This document shows, piece by piece, positions 21,189 through 33,578 of a stretch of DNA of 64,000 nucleotides (the first letter of the stretch is position 1; each line of letters starts with the position of its first letter). Below the pieces are notes generated by a model. That model made no database searches. It had not been told where the DNA came from and saw nothing but the letters and a program-made list of their open reading frames with translations. The DNA is from Paramacrobiotus metropolitanus (taxonomy: Eukaryota > Tardigrada > Eutardigrada > Parachela > Macrobiotidae). The stretch is taken from the NCBI RefSeq assembly GCF_019649055.1, contig NW_026570223.1, forward strand, positions 3,472,001-3,536,000, given 5' to 3'. Made by a program: the position numbers and the translations under genes.

Positions 21189-24131
21189 CTGCAAATAATA
21201 TTAATGGGTTGCGTTTTATGAATGTTAACCGTTAAGCGTGAAAATACATTTCAAGTTATCTAACACTTGAGAACTGGAAGAAACTGCATGTTTGCAAGTT
21301 TCACTTTCTATACTCGTACTCTGCTGGCATTTCCGATCAACGCTTCTACAGTTATTACAGTACTTTTATTATTTTGATTAGCGTTCGCACGCCGCCCAAT
21401 GTCCTTTGTATTACGAAAGCGTAAATGAACTGAACGTCTGCTGCTAATAAAACGCTGCCGGTTTACGTTGTGTGTAGTGCAATACAGGTGTGCCACATGA
21501 TTTTACACCCACGTTTGCTTTTTTGTTCGTTAACATCATGTGACCATGATACACACAACCACAAACCTATGTTTGTCTTGTTTCCTGTTATGATTGTTGA
21601 GGCAACCTTATCACAATTGCTGATTGGAAGATAAGTATGTATATTACGTGATAGGTAGAATTGTAACTTGAGTCTCCAATGGGCGGTTTTGGGGTTAGCC
21701 TGATAAGCTTAACTGTTTAAACAAAAAGAGCGTCAAATGACGCATGCATGAAATTATAATTGTCGTATCGGTCTGATTACACTACAGATAGGAACGTTCC
21801 TACAGGCTAAAACTGACTGAAAACAACAAGTAAAAATTAAAAAATCACATAAGATTTCTGTTTTGTTAAAATTATTATTATCTTGGGGAAACAATGTTAA
21901 GTTTTAGCGAGACGTTTTAAGCTGAGATAAAGGTCACCTTTGTTGGACCATAGTAATCCTTTTACGACAAGAACTCTACAAATAGCGCTTATGCGACAAT
22001 ACGGCATGGCTTATCTCACGATTTTCACACCAGTGGCTGTGAAATAATTGCTCTCGAAATCGTCTTAATTGGCCCCATCACGAAAATTAAAAGTTAAAGC
22101 AGCTCGCTGCTGTCTTTAGAGCAGCGCCAAGGCGACTACAAATGAATAAAGGAACTCGAATAATTTTGGAGGCTGGCTCCATTCTTTTACAATTTTAGAC
22201 TAAATTTCCTGCTCTCTTTCGCCTTTGGAGAAAAGAGTTTATAAAATGCAGACAAAAGTTGTCAAAAGAGAACAGAGAGGTAGGCTATGATGACTTACAA
22301 CATACCGGCATGAGGAAAATTATGAAGAGACAGCAGCAGCGCCGCGTCGCGATCAGTAAAAGTTAATCAGCTGTAACAAATGGGCATTTAAGAAGGCAAC
22401 AGGTCTAAATTTTAGCTGCGACACCGATGACCACCTGTTGTTCAATTGAAAATCAATTAGATCGGTTAATTCTTGAGCAAATCATAGATTGTGCATGAGT
22501 TCAAGACGTATCATTTTGCTTTAGTAATTGGTGGACAACCATATGTCTATGTTGAGCTAGCTGAAATCTCATTGACTGAACTTCTTATCATTATGCGTCA
22601 ACAGCAGCACGTACTGCTTATAATGCTAACTAGTCCCAGGCCAAATCACTCGTTCTCGTTACATACCTTACTGGAAAAAAAGTTTTTATTAAATGGACTA
22701 CTCCCAAATTAAAACTGTAGCATGATTTCGAAACCAAAAGTAACAAAATTTAACAAACATTATTAACTATGTAACATTGTAACCTGTCCTGTCAGTCTTG
22801 TACGTGTGTAAAACATGCAATTTCGTTCAGCTTCTACCCTATGCAGATCGACATTTATTAACATTAATTCATCGAAACTGTATTACTAGGGTTAACGGAG
22901 TTAAACGAGCTTAGAAAATTTCTCCTACGCATCGGCTTGCTTACATATGGCACAACTTTCTCTCATTTGTGAAAACAAAACCTCGGTTTTTCTCTACGTC
23001 ATCAGACAAAACGGAAAAGTACAACGTCCTCAACAGTTCCACACGAGTTGCTCGACTTGCCCCCGAGGTAAGTTCATCGTACTCTTCTCAGTTCACTGCC
23101 GGTTTCACACTTCATGACTTGTGAATTTATAAAATAAATCCCAAATTACAGACCTTCTGTCTTATGAAGCTTCGACCGGAAAAACTCCGTTCACCGATGT
23201 GATAAAACAGAGTTTAATCTTGCCGTTTCGAAGAAATCACCTGTACAGCTGATACCACAATCGCTAAATTTTTGGGTGCTGGCCAAAGATAATTATGTAA
23301 GCATCATTAAAATTGGAAAATTCAAATTGCACAATTGGTACCGCAGGTTTTCGATAAAAGAGTTACTATTTATTAGCTCAAAAATCAAGCCGAAAACTCA
23401 TCAGCCGAATATTCGACCAAACTACAGTTTTGTTAGATTGGAACAGTTCGCTTTTTTTGCAATTCAACGCATCCGTGAGAACAACTGCATTCTGCACAGT
23501 GTTAAATGGATCAGTTGTAAACACATTATGATTACTATTACACGGTAGAGAGATTGAAAACCAAACGAAACTGAGACTGCAATTTGAACTCCATGAAAGC
23601 CCCGCGGCGAATTATGAGTTCAAGTTCGGAAGCATTATTAAATCCTGAAACTGACTTTTTCTAGGCCAAATGTATCAGCCGTATATCATCAAAAACTGAA
23701 CAACCGGAACAGCTGTCAAAAAATTAAACATTATAACTTGCAGGTAGTTAGCGAGATCGGAGCATTAAAAACGGTAATGGAATCACTGGAACGTTGAGTC
23801 AAAACTATCTCATAACTGATTCATCATTCCGTAGCAGTTTACGAATGATTATGATCTACCTGTATTTAGCCGAATTGCGAGCAGGAACAGCTACGATTAG
23901 CAACCCGCAACGGAAGACTCGACAGTCTTCTTCTGGCACCCGTGTAATAAAGTCATCACTCTGTGATGCAACGAACCGAGTAATGAACTCTTTGCGGGTC
24001 AATCAACTTGAAGAATTTCAACAGAATGCTCTCGCAGTGCATGTAAGTAAGACTGACGTTCTCACCAGCCAAATGCACAGTTTTCCGGTGGGGAACAGGG
24101 GATCTTAACAAAAGCACGATGACCTTTACAG

Positions 24132-24210
24132 AGTGTCACAAACCTTGTTCCCAAGATACTGATCGACCATCGTGGACACTTCATTGTCGGAAGGTCCATC
24201 GAATCCAAAT
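24132..24210 (+). pseudogene. Isolated coding-like exon, unidentified
   Basis: An open segment bounded by TTTACAG and GTAAGA reads SVTNLVPKILIDHRGHFIVG then RSIESK. Other open pieces nearby are 23,900-24,045 (ending at a GTAAGT donor after LEEFQQNALAVH) and an ATG ORF at 24378-24518 (MRFEDFCDKDLHDKIIRILL). They cannot be joined into one frame, so a decayed gene or transposon remnant is as likely as a real exon. Confidence 0.25.
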
Positions 24211-27200
24211 GTAAGAGGAGTGGAATAGTCAACTGACGATTTCGTAGTGTCCATGACGAATTGGATTTGGGTCCCCAAGAAGGTTCGCAAAAACGATACT
24301 CAAAACATTGCGGCGCTAGTGTGATCAGACGGTGCACAAACACGAACAATTACATGCATTAAAAGGATACAAAAATCATGCGGTTCGAAGATTTTTGTGA
24401 TAAAGATTTACACGACAAGATCATCAGGATCCTATTGAATTGCTTTGAAGTCGTCTCGTTTGAGCCAATACACAGGTGGTTGTTCAAACGCAAATACCGT
24501 AATCTTTGCAACAAATGATGACGGACGACCTTTGATACAGCAGCCAGCCGGTGGATCGGCCAATGGCGGCCGGCGATGGGTGGGTCGTGTACCAGAGTCA
24601 AAACACCTTAACCACGGTCAAGGTTGGTCAACCTATCAGAAGATTTCACTATTAGTACTGTCAGTGAAAATGGCTCATTAATAGTTTTTCTTTACGAAGC
24701 CACTGACACATTACAAAGACAAAGAAACACGTGCGAGCAGTAAATTTACGATTTGAAACGATTTGGACATTTTCTGCCATGAAACTTTAATCAACATTTA
24801 CGGCGCATGCTGCGATTGTGCTGTATCTTCGGTGGAATGAATATTTGTTTATTAATTCAATCAGGCCTGCGGCCGGAGATCTTTCCTGTTTGAAACAACA
24901 ACAATATTTTTAATTTAGAAATTAGGTAATGTCTTATGTGTCGTTCCACATCAAAACAGGTCAAAACAGGTCTAAACAGGTCTCGTATACCTGGTTGCTT
25001 GCTGCAAGACAATGTACTGCAGGTGAAAGGACAATGCACCTGCACTCTGCCAAATTTCACCATTTTTTCCTTGACCTGAGCTAGACGGAAGAATCTTTGA
25101 ATGAAAAGAATGATGGCTTAATACTGGCTTAATAATATAATCTTTGGCTGTTCGTGGCAATTTATAATATATGTAATTGTTGCAGAAGTTTAACTTTTAT
25201 TCGAAACCTGCAATGGCTTATCCAAATTAAAAACTGAAGTTGTAAGACACAAAAAAATGTTAACCTACGTACGTAACGTACGTACGAGTATTAAACAATA
25301 AATATTTCTCGAATACTATATATTTTCCAGTTATAAGTAAGCTGTTTAAGTCAAATACAGTCGACATGCTTTAGTCGGACTTTGATATGATTACGCCGCC
25401 GACACAACTCAATTTTTATAATCACCATAAAAATATAACTTATTCAAATGATTCAAATTGGCTTACAGCGAATATCCGATCGACTGGGCATAAATATTAC
25501 TAATTTATAAAATATAATAGTACACATATAGAAAATCTGTTATCGTGTACGATAATTTTTGGCAGACTGTAGTTCAGTTTTATAATTATTTAATTGGTTT
25601 ATGTCTTTGAGTATAACTTGGATTAAAACTGCCAGTGTTTAGTAAAGCACTTAAAGCGTCGTAATAAAAACACACTGTACAAGAGTCACAAGTGTGACTC
25701 TTGTTAAGTTACAGCAAAACATGTTGGTGTCGTCCAGTATGCCGCATCTGAAAAAATTGCTCGTCGAATTTTGAACTGGACAACACATTTTCGTAAAAAA
25801 ACTCCCGTATCGCCTATATTCGCATGCAAGTTTGAAGATTCCGTACGCAAAATACGTTGAAGTTTTAACTACAGTACCGTCAGTACGCATGGTCTAGATA
25901 CACATAATTATGTCGTATCTGTACTCGTAGTTTGAATTACGTCGGTGTTAATGATGATAAATAAGACGCGATGTTTTTGGTTGCATCGCCGTGAGTTTCC
26001 GAAGGTACAGTCTGTAGAGTTTGACGGTACAGTTTAAATTTATTCAGCAAATGTTAGAGAAACGTCTGGTTTTAAGTTCCGCATTTTTGTTTTAAGAGAC
26101 AGTGAGTCAGCATCTCAGTTGATCTAAAAGAAGAACTCGGTTCCGGTCATTTAAAGTTTTATTTTATTCTTTGGCCATACAAACGGTATTCTGATATACT
26201 AAATAAATTCAAGGTTAGAGGCGTTTTTTAAGACGGTTTATGCACAGTCAATACAGTTACTGAATCCCTGTCACATTACTTTGATTTCTGACCCATTTTC
26301 GTTCGTTACTAACTTCTGTGAGTGAGCTTCTTCTGCTCGTACCCGGAATTGGTTCCGTTCTGTCTGTGAGCGTGATTTATAGTATTTACTTAATTGCTGT
26401 TTACGGCTAGACAGCATTATTATTCTGTGAAACTGACGTAATCGTGTGTAGATGTTGCTTTTATTCGGTACTTCATAGTCTAGAGATGCTGTGGATGCAG
26501 TATAAACAGATCTTTACAAATGTATGGCATCGCTCCGACTCGCTTTATAATACGCAGAACACGGCCGACATAATTTATTAACTAAAAACCGAGATTAATT
26601 ATGCATTGTTTTCTTTTATGCATTTTTTTATTCATTTTTTTCTTTTTTTATGCATTTTTTTCTTTCTATTGCTCCTAATAATTTCAGGATTACGTGCAAT
26701 AGACTAAGAGGCAGCCGAAATAATATTAACCACAAACGTACAGAATCCACGAATTTAGATTTATACATAATTCATCGTTCAATACATACATGCGATACGA
26801 CTGCCCATACTGGACAATGGGCATTACATATACGCCCTACCCTATCGTATGCGTGTGCAGTTCAACTACGGACACCTTTTGTATTATAATTGTCCTTGAA
26901 TTCGATAGCTCCCGAAGTTCATTTCCGATCGCGTTCTTTGTAGGGCAGTGATTAATTCCACTGATTAATCACTAAAGTACTCGTAGTCGTTATATCAAAC
27001 GCGCAACGAAAGCATGACATACTCTGTACAACTTACCATTAATAACACAGGAGTTACTAGCTAAGCGAGTACTTAAGGTTATGACAAGATTATCAGCATT
27101 CGGTCTCGATACATTAATAGATCTTCTCGCGAGAACAAGCGTTAGATTTTGGTTAGTTTAGTCGCTCCCTCTATAGTTTTGTTCTAAATTCCGTTCTAAT

Positions 27201-27999
27201 GTTCCATTAATTTCAAACATGTAATTTTAAATAGTTACGGCAAATGTATAGAAGGTAGAGTAGGAAGTTGAAGGAACATCCAATTCGTTGTAAATTTTTT
27301 TTAATAGGCAATAAAACTGTTGTATAAAAGATCCAAGTTAATTCATAACAATATAGTTTATCTTTTAATTTAATTAAGCTTGGTGGTCTGCTTAAAGGTA
27401 GCTTCTTGTACAGCCGTAATCTAATACTTATGATAATTATAGAAGAACAAACGTTACAAACTTTCATGAACAGCCTGCCGAATGACAATTTTCGCTATTA
27501 CGACAGAAATTAAAAAATTACAGCAAGCAGTATGGTACAGCGTTCTACTGAAGCAGAAAATGACTTCGCAAGTGCTTGCATTACTTTTGTCAGCAATAAT
27601 ACATAGTCTCAAGGATGGAGGCATAGCTCAAGACAACGAGCGAACGGGAACAAATAACTCTAGCTTTGCGTATATGTTCAAGTTAATGAACTGGTAATTA
27701 ATTTGAGTTGTCTCATTTTGCACTACCACTTAATTACAGGCTATGACTGTCTGCCTTTGTTAAAAACAAGTGATAAGCACAATTAACAGTCTTCGACAAA
27801 TTCTTTACTGTGCACATGAAGCGAAACATTGCATATTAAACCTCCGACACACCGTCACACAACACAATGGAAAATAGCCACTGGGCAGTACGCCGTATGT
27901 TTATTGTGCAGTCACGTTTTTCAGCTACCCTACCAATATCGATACTTCTGTTCGATTGTAGGCTCGCATGCCGATATCGGCGTACCACTAGCACATATG

Positions 28000-28024
28000 G
28001 TACTCGTACATATGGTACGAGTAC
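28000..28024. repeat. Perfect inverted repeat GTACTCGTAC / GTACGAGTAC
   Basis: Ten-base arms at 28000-28009 and 28015-28024 are separated by ATATG. The same ten-mer recurs elsewhere in the window. Confidence 0.8.
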
Positions 28025-28415
28025 AGTTATAATAAAAATATGATTATTATTATATTATTGCGCACTTTGAGCTCACCTCACAATCAGATACAGCTTGCTC
28101 ATTAATTTGCCAGTAGGTGTAAGGTAAGTATTGTGTTGTCATTCTAATTGGCTATGGAGTACTTAAGTATTGCTCAGGGCCCTCAGGCAATGAGTGCACA
28201 GTACAGTATGTATACAATATCTATATACATTAAAATTAAAAAAAAAACAATATATGAAAATAGATCATTAACAATTAGTTGTGACATATATTGCAATTGT
28301 TTAGAATTGCGCTAACTGATAATTCAAAAATGCCCCACCAAATACATGTTCAGTGTACGAGTACGAATATACGTAAGTAATACTAACAGTAAGGGCAAGA
28401 TGATTATTATGGCAG

Positions 28416-28574
28416 GAAACAGGCGAGAAACGTGCAACGGAGTTTTTGCGCCAGAGGTTCAGCATCGAAGTTCAACGTGGAAACGCGGCATCCATCCTGG
28501 GAACGGCACCGACCTCGGCTAATTTAGATCAAATGTTCTCTGTAATCCGGCCGCATCTTCCTGCTGTTTGTTAA
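28416..28574 (+). CDS. Unidentified terminal coding exon
   Basis: After a GGCAG acceptor, 53 codons are open to a TAA. They read ETGEKRATEFLRQRFSIEVQ, then RGNAASILGTAPTSANLDQM and FSVIRPHLPAVC. Local GC is clearly higher than the flanks and the peptide looks protein-like. No upstream exon was identified and the family is not recognised. It could be the last exon of a plus-strand gene lying in 21-28 kb, or a fragment of a retrocopy. Confidence 0.35.
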   Translation, partial: ETGEKRATEFLRQRFSIEVQRGNAASILGTAPTSANLDQMFSVIRPHLPAVC

Positions 28575-29154
28575 TAATATTACGATGTGATGTTTCTTTT
28601 GTGAATTGTAAGCTTGTCTTTGTATTCGATCAACAAAAGTCAATACTGACCGTAAGTAAGTAAAGTTATTTTCAGAGAAATTTTACTGCTACTGGTAGTG
28701 GTCGCTGTTCACTGCCACTAGGGAAGAGTTTAAAATAACAATTTGACATTATTATAGCGCATTGATACAATATAATGCGTCTGGTTTACTGATAACAAGA
28801 GATTATTAAAAACAGTTAATTTTGTAATGCACTGGTATCGTTAGACAGATGCGCATCTGTTAGACGTTTAATTAATTGTAACGTACTGATAAAAGTAAGT
28901 ACTGTACTGTACGGTACAAAGTAAAAATTAAAGACCTTTTGCTGGCTATTTGTAACTGCACTTTGTAAGGAGGTGCGTCACCGTGCGTGGTCACCCAAAA
29001 CATCATCAAAGCACACGAAAATAGTGCACACTGCACAGATGCAGCTTTTTTCTTGTGTTTTTCATTTCTGGAATTTTTCCTTTTAAGTTTTTAAGAATAA
29101 ATTGTTGTTGCTGTCATATCGGATGCTTTTATAAGGGATGTTTAAGTTTTAAAA
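28575..29154. other. TRAPPC3 upstream region
   Basis: AT-rich noncoding DNA preceding TRAPPC3, with a pyrimidine-rich tract at about 29047-29090. No gene seen. Confidence 0.45.
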
Positions 29155-29860
29155 ATGGCGGCGAAAGGGAAAGCAGCACTTTTCGATAACAATAAAGTCA
29201 ATGCGGATCTCATCAAGTTAACATACGGTGCTTTGGTTGCACAAATTATTAAGGATTACGAACGGCCAGAAGAAGTCAACAAGCAGCTGGACAAACTTGG
29301 GTATAACATTGGAGTGCGTTTAATTGAAGATTTCCTTGCTCATCACAACATTCCTCGTTGCTTGGATTTTCGCCAAACTGCTGAGCGCGTGCAACAGGCA
29401 TTCCGTTTTTACATGGGTAAGAGTGTAAGACTAATTAAGAATTTACAGATCCTTTGATAGCATGCCAATTTTGACAAATTCTCATCTCCTCGCGGTCTCA
29501 TGTCGCAGTTAGAAATTTATTCCGCTATCGAGTGTTTCGTTTATTAAAATAATAATGGTTTAAATAATTTATTTAGGTGTGCAACCATTTGTGGGAAACT
29601 GGTCTCCATCGGCAAACGAGTTCTCGCTGATTTGGGAACAAACTAGTCCTATTGGAGATTTCGTTGAATTTCCGGATAGCTGTCGGAACTTGGAATATTC
29701 TCGTGTTCTCTGTGGTGCAGTTCGAGGAGCTTTAGAAATGGTGCAAATTGATGTGAAAGTCAGCATCGTACGCGAGTTTCTGCTGGGCGAATCAGCCACC
29801 GAGTTGAAAGTGCATTTTACTAAGCGCCTGGAAGACGCACTACCTGTTGGAGAAGATTGA
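29155..29860 (+). CDS. TRAPPC3: TRAPP complex subunit 3 (Bet3)
   Basis: Two exons, 29155-29416 and 29577-29860, give 181 residues against 180 in human. Bet3 is a core subunit of the TRAPP complexes that activate Rab1/Ypt1 for ER-Golgi tethering. The Bet3 fold is clear: LIKLTYGALVAQIIKDYE, NKQLDKLGYNIGVRLIEDFL, then NWSPSANEFSLIWEQ, LCGAVRGALEMVQIDV and the end RLEDALPVGED (human RIEDNLPAGEE). Cys69 in PRCLDF corresponds to the acylated cysteine of mammalian Bet3. The ATG follows AAAA and is the first in frame. An AATAAA lies at 29970-29975. It converges with the NDUFAF8-like gene. Confidence 0.97.
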
Positions 29861-29969
29861 TGTTGTGTTTGTTTTCTTTTTTATTAATTAATTATGATTT
29901 TATTAATCATTTTTAACCGCGAGGCACCGAAAGTTTCAAAGAGGTCGTAAAATGTGCATCATAAAGCCA

Positions 29970-29975
29970 AATAAA
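29970..29975 (+). terminator. Polyadenylation signal for TRAPPC3
   Basis: AATAAA about 110 bp beyond the TRAPPC3 stop codon. Confidence 0.6.
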
Positions 29976-30146
29976 AAATAAGAGCAAATTACGGCAGATA
30001 CTTCAGGCTTTCGTGGTTCTTGCTGACACAAGTTGCACTTTATTTACCACAACAACAGTGAATACAAAGTCGGTTACATTTTAATTTTAAACACCCATGC
30101 TCGCACGTCATCCAGCTGCTCCTGCGCTCTCGGAGCGCTACTAATA

Positions 30147-30343
30147 TCACCGAATGAGCGAAGTTTTTAATGCTTCAGTAAAACATTTCTTCAAGATGTC
30201 AAACTCTTTTTTGCACTGATCCTTTTGGGATGGTCTGCCGCTCCAATGCATCTGGCATAAAGCACTGAATGTTCCGTGCACTTCCCAAATGCCACAGGAA
30301 ACTGTCGAAATTTTCTCCTGGCATTTTCAACAGCTTGGGACAT
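30147..30343 (-). CDS. NDUFAF8: NDUFAF8-like twin-Cx9C protein with a one-base frame break
   Basis: From ATG 30343 the frame reads MSQAVENARRKFRQFPVAFG then KCTEHSVLYARC. After a run of four A (30223-30226 on this strand) the continuing similarity is one base out of frame: DQCKKEFDILKKCFTEALKT, ending at TGA 30149-30147. Joined, the protein has 65 residues and two exact Cx9C motifs (C-TEHSVLYAR-C and C-KKEFDILKK-C). Human NDUFAF8 has the same layout (RAFPERLAACG..., CAREFEALRSCF) in 74 residues. It is a complex I assembly factor of the intermembrane space, imported by the MIA40 disulfide relay. The literal frame stops after SAKKSLTS and would lose the second motif. It diverges from VPS72 and converges with TRAPPC3. 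Confidence 0.72.
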
Positions 30344-30939
30344 TCCGGGTATCGTTTTTATTATAAATTCTCGAATTCCTGGTGCGACTGAAAACTGGAA
30401 AAGAATTCAAAAGATCAAAGCATATCGGATGAGCTCTCGTGCAATATTCGAGAATTTCGACCTTCACACAAATCAGAGAAATATTACAAAGCTAACCAAA
30501 ACTATTCTCAGCTTTTCACCAAGCAAATCACTGAGTATATTGAAAATAGTTAAAAAATTATCTTTCTTCGATAGTCATTATTTTGATTTTTTAAAAAATA
30601 ATCTCCCATAAAACATTCCAGGATTTGGTTAAAAGCTGCCTCCCTGGTAGGTTGCAAGGTGAACATGCCGTTGTGCACAAACCAGAAGATATGAGTACAC
30701 TGTGTAGCAGTTCTTCATATTTTTGAACAGTCTGCAGCGAACTGTTTGCTCCTTTAATTTTTGTTCTTAATTATGTTGAAGTTACCGAAGTAATTTAGTC
30801 TACAAAAAGCAAACTAAACATTGGTTATTTGACAAAGTCGGAGGATTTCATTTCAAGAAGATCAGCGGTTGCGTTCTAGATTGGTTTTTGTAAGATTCGT
30901 ATCATTCGTTTGCGTAGATTTCTGTAAGCTAGTAGAAGG
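30344..30939. promoter_or_regulatory. Divergent NDUFAF8/VPS72 intergenic region
   Basis: About 600 bp between two divergent start codons, so both promoters are expected here by layout. The plus-strand ORF overlapping 30276-30611 is treated as a chance frame. Confidence 0.45.
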
Positions 30940-33091
30940 ATGGCTGCGAGTCGAGCGAAACGCATCAATGCTGGTGCATTGATGCCTGGTCTGATCAAGG
31001 ATTTCCACGAGGATGAAGTTTACAAGACGTTATACGAAGGTTTCGACGAGGTAAGACGCCACGCGTCCATTAGTCACTTCATGGCACGCCTTTTTTAAGC
31101 GCGTAAAGAGAGCTTCGTACGGAGGCCATGAATTAATCATGCAACGCAGTAACTTAATTTGTCGAACAGAAATCAGACGACGAAGATTTCGGTCTGGAAG
31201 CCCTGTCCGATAATGGTTCAGATGTGGATTTCGATGAAGAAGAGGAAGACTTGGAAGATGACATCCAAGAGGGCCAGGAAGAAGATGAAGACGCCAAGAA
31301 GCGCAGGAGACCGGCCAAAAAGCCCTGGTTGAGAGCGAAACGCAAGGCTGTAGTTGAGAAAACAGCACCACCAGTTAAGAAGCGTCGAGGAGCTCGCGAC
31401 GATGAAGATACTCGGATATCGGATGAAGAGTCGGACGAGGAGGCGCCGCTAACACCAATCGAAGGGGAGGACACAAGTTCCGGTGATAAAGATGACAGTC
31501 ATGGTATGGGGCCGAGTACGCCGGCGGATGCCAAGAAACGGAAGAAACCCACTGTGATGCCATCAGGTGGGTTGACTGGTGTGCAGTTTCTACTACAGCC
31601 GTCAAATATATGTACCGCTGAAACTTAGGCTGAATATTTCACGATCAGAAGCGTTGGACTAAAAGCCATTCAACTGTGCATTGTAGCCGTAGTCGTTTGC
31701 CACTGTACTACAAGATCTTCCGCCTTCACTTTGCGCTTCTAGTGGTATTCCGGCCTGTCAACTGGGTAGTCACTAGTCACTACTCGCATCCTGTTTTGCG
31801 CCGGTTAAATGAGTGCAGTTTTAGAAACTGCGCTCGTTAAATTACACAAGGAAAAGAAAAAATTACAGCTTTACAGGTCGATTGGGTTTTGCTAAAAATT
31901 CAGCCTCTGTTTGCTCGAACTCCAAGGAATAGTTTTTGGCAGGGCTCTTACAAGGGAGACCCAACTACGGTACTTCGAAGTAGTCGATTTTGTCAAAAGA
32001 ACAGGCTGCGTTGGCTTTCGTATAAATTGTTCCAAGTCGAAACGAAGGCCATGGCCTGTTTTCAAGTTTAAAGTTTTTGCTTTTCATCATATAGTAGTAA
32101 CAGATCGTGCTGTTATCATTGTCTGTATGTTTGTGACAAATGGGTTTTTGCAGGACGAAGTATTCGTGATAGTACCGCTGCCAAGCGATTCGCTGCTGAG
32201 GAATTGGAATTACAACGCGAACTGCGACGCCAGGAAATCGGCCCGAGGAAAAAGACTAAATATCGCATCCCCACTCAGGCGGAGAGATTGGCTAAATGTG
32301 TGGAAACGGAAAAGAAAAATCGAGCAGATCTGGGTAATTGTGACTTTTTGGCATCCCTGGTATCGTCTGTCATGGCATTACTTTTGCGCTTTTGGTTTCA
32401 GCTAAATACCAGAAAGACGAAGAAGAAAACGAAAAGAAAAAGGCGAAAAAACAGAAAGTTGTCCGTGGTCCATTTGATATTTGCTCGATCTCCACCACTG
32501 TTCAGTTGCCGCGGGTGGAAGAAATTTCCGATAAAAGTATTCAGTAAGTGGACACTGTCCGATGTTCTTCACGATCAGAAATTTGGTGCCTTGCTGCTTA
32601 ATGGCCCCTGTAGGCCCTGGTGTGTGCTTTTCATGCTGTTAATCGTTTTGAATAAAGCGTGTTGAATGTGTTTGATAAGATAGGTATGCTGAATTTGTAG
32701 AGCCTTATTGCTGGAGGCAGAATCTCTGACCGGAAATAAGCCCGGTGAACGTTATGCACGCTCAGCCGTCTGTTTTCGCACGGAAGATGACTTCCATCGC
32801 GCCTTCCCCGTCCCGACCGAATCCCTGCATGCTCCGGCTCCGCGCACATGTTTAATCACCGGCAAACCGGCACGCTACCGGGACCCGGTGACGATGCGAT
32901 ACTACTACGATTCCCAGGCATTACATGCCCTACGCGGTCTGATTTATCGCCATCTGCTGATGCAAGCGTCCCATTTGCAGAACGGACATCTGACGGAATA
33001 CGTCCAGTGGTATGAATCGCGCTACAAAGCCGCAGCACGGAATGCCGACGAAGCCGAACCGCCGGTAAATGGAACAGCAGTCGGTCAATGA
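30940..33091 (+). CDS. VPS72: VPS72 / YL1, H2A.Z chaperone of SRCAP/SWR1-type complexes
   Basis: Five exons: 30940-31050, 31170-31566, 32154-32333, 32402-32543 and 32701-33091, giving 406 residues (human 364). YL1 delivers H2A.Z-H2B dimers to SRCAP and TIP60/p400 remodelling complexes in the nucleus. The N-terminus has the YL1 signature (RINAGALMPGLIKDF, DEVYKTLYEGFDE) followed by long Asp/Glu runs that bind histones and a Lys/Arg-rich region. The middle has GRSIRDSTAAKRFAAEELEL (human RKSMRQST), then TQAERLAKCVETEKKNRADL and AKYQKDEEE. The YL1 C-terminal domain is FRTEDDFHRAFP, then RTCLITGKPARYRDPVT and YYYDSQALHALRGL. Every junction keeps phase. It converges with the CENP-B-type gene at 33579. 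Confidence 0.95.
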
Positions 33092-33578
33092 GATTTTTAT
33101 CTCCGTTTTTGTTATTCATTTTATCTGTCTTCCACTATCGTGGTTACTTAATTGCTTGAAGGGCGTTGCTTTCTCATTGAGCTCTGTTTAAGCATTTGTA
33201 TTGCTCTACAGCCGTCAGATCTTTTTTGCGTAAACTTCGCAGACTTGTACTGTTTCAATTATACTGTCTGTTTATATTCTGCTTAGAACTGGGCTAAATG
33301 TTATGATCCTTTTATTTTTCCGATTGAATACAAAACGAATACCCGAAGGTCTTAATAATGATTCGAGAAAGCGTGCACATTATAAAATCAGGCTATTATC
33401 CTTCAGGCTTGGTTTACATTCTGCCTTCCGGTAGAAAAGTTTCTTGCAGCAATTACATCATAAATTTTGGCAACAACGAAAAAAAACGCTTTATATAAGA
33501 AAAAATGTAATCTACAAGAATTATGGGGACAAACATTAAAAAAAATAATCTGACTACACGGAGAAATTTTACAAGTAA
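33092..33578. other. VPS72 / CENP-B-type convergent intergenic region
   Basis: AT-rich DNA holding the 3'UTRs of two convergent genes. No other signal. Confidence 0.5.

Larger units (their letters stand above)
21189..28415. other. Long, largely noncoding region upstream of TOX
   Basis: Over 7 kb with no recognisable gene. It may contain TOX 5' exons and regulatory DNA. Local features: three near-identical AAAACAGGTC-type units around 24951-24983, a CGTACGT palindromic patch near 25270, T-rich repeats around ATGCATTTTTTT at 26600-26675, and a short palindrome at 28000-28024. Coding-like fragments at 23870-24518 are listed separately. Confidence 0.45.

Noticed and set aside
30276-30611. Plus-strand ORF of 111 codons
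   Set aside because: It overlaps the NDUFAF8-like gene on the opposite strand and has no similarity to known proteins.
31154-31474. Minus-strand serine-rich ORF
   Set aside because: It is antisense to the Asp/Glu-rich exon of VPS72; serine runs are the complement of acidic codons.
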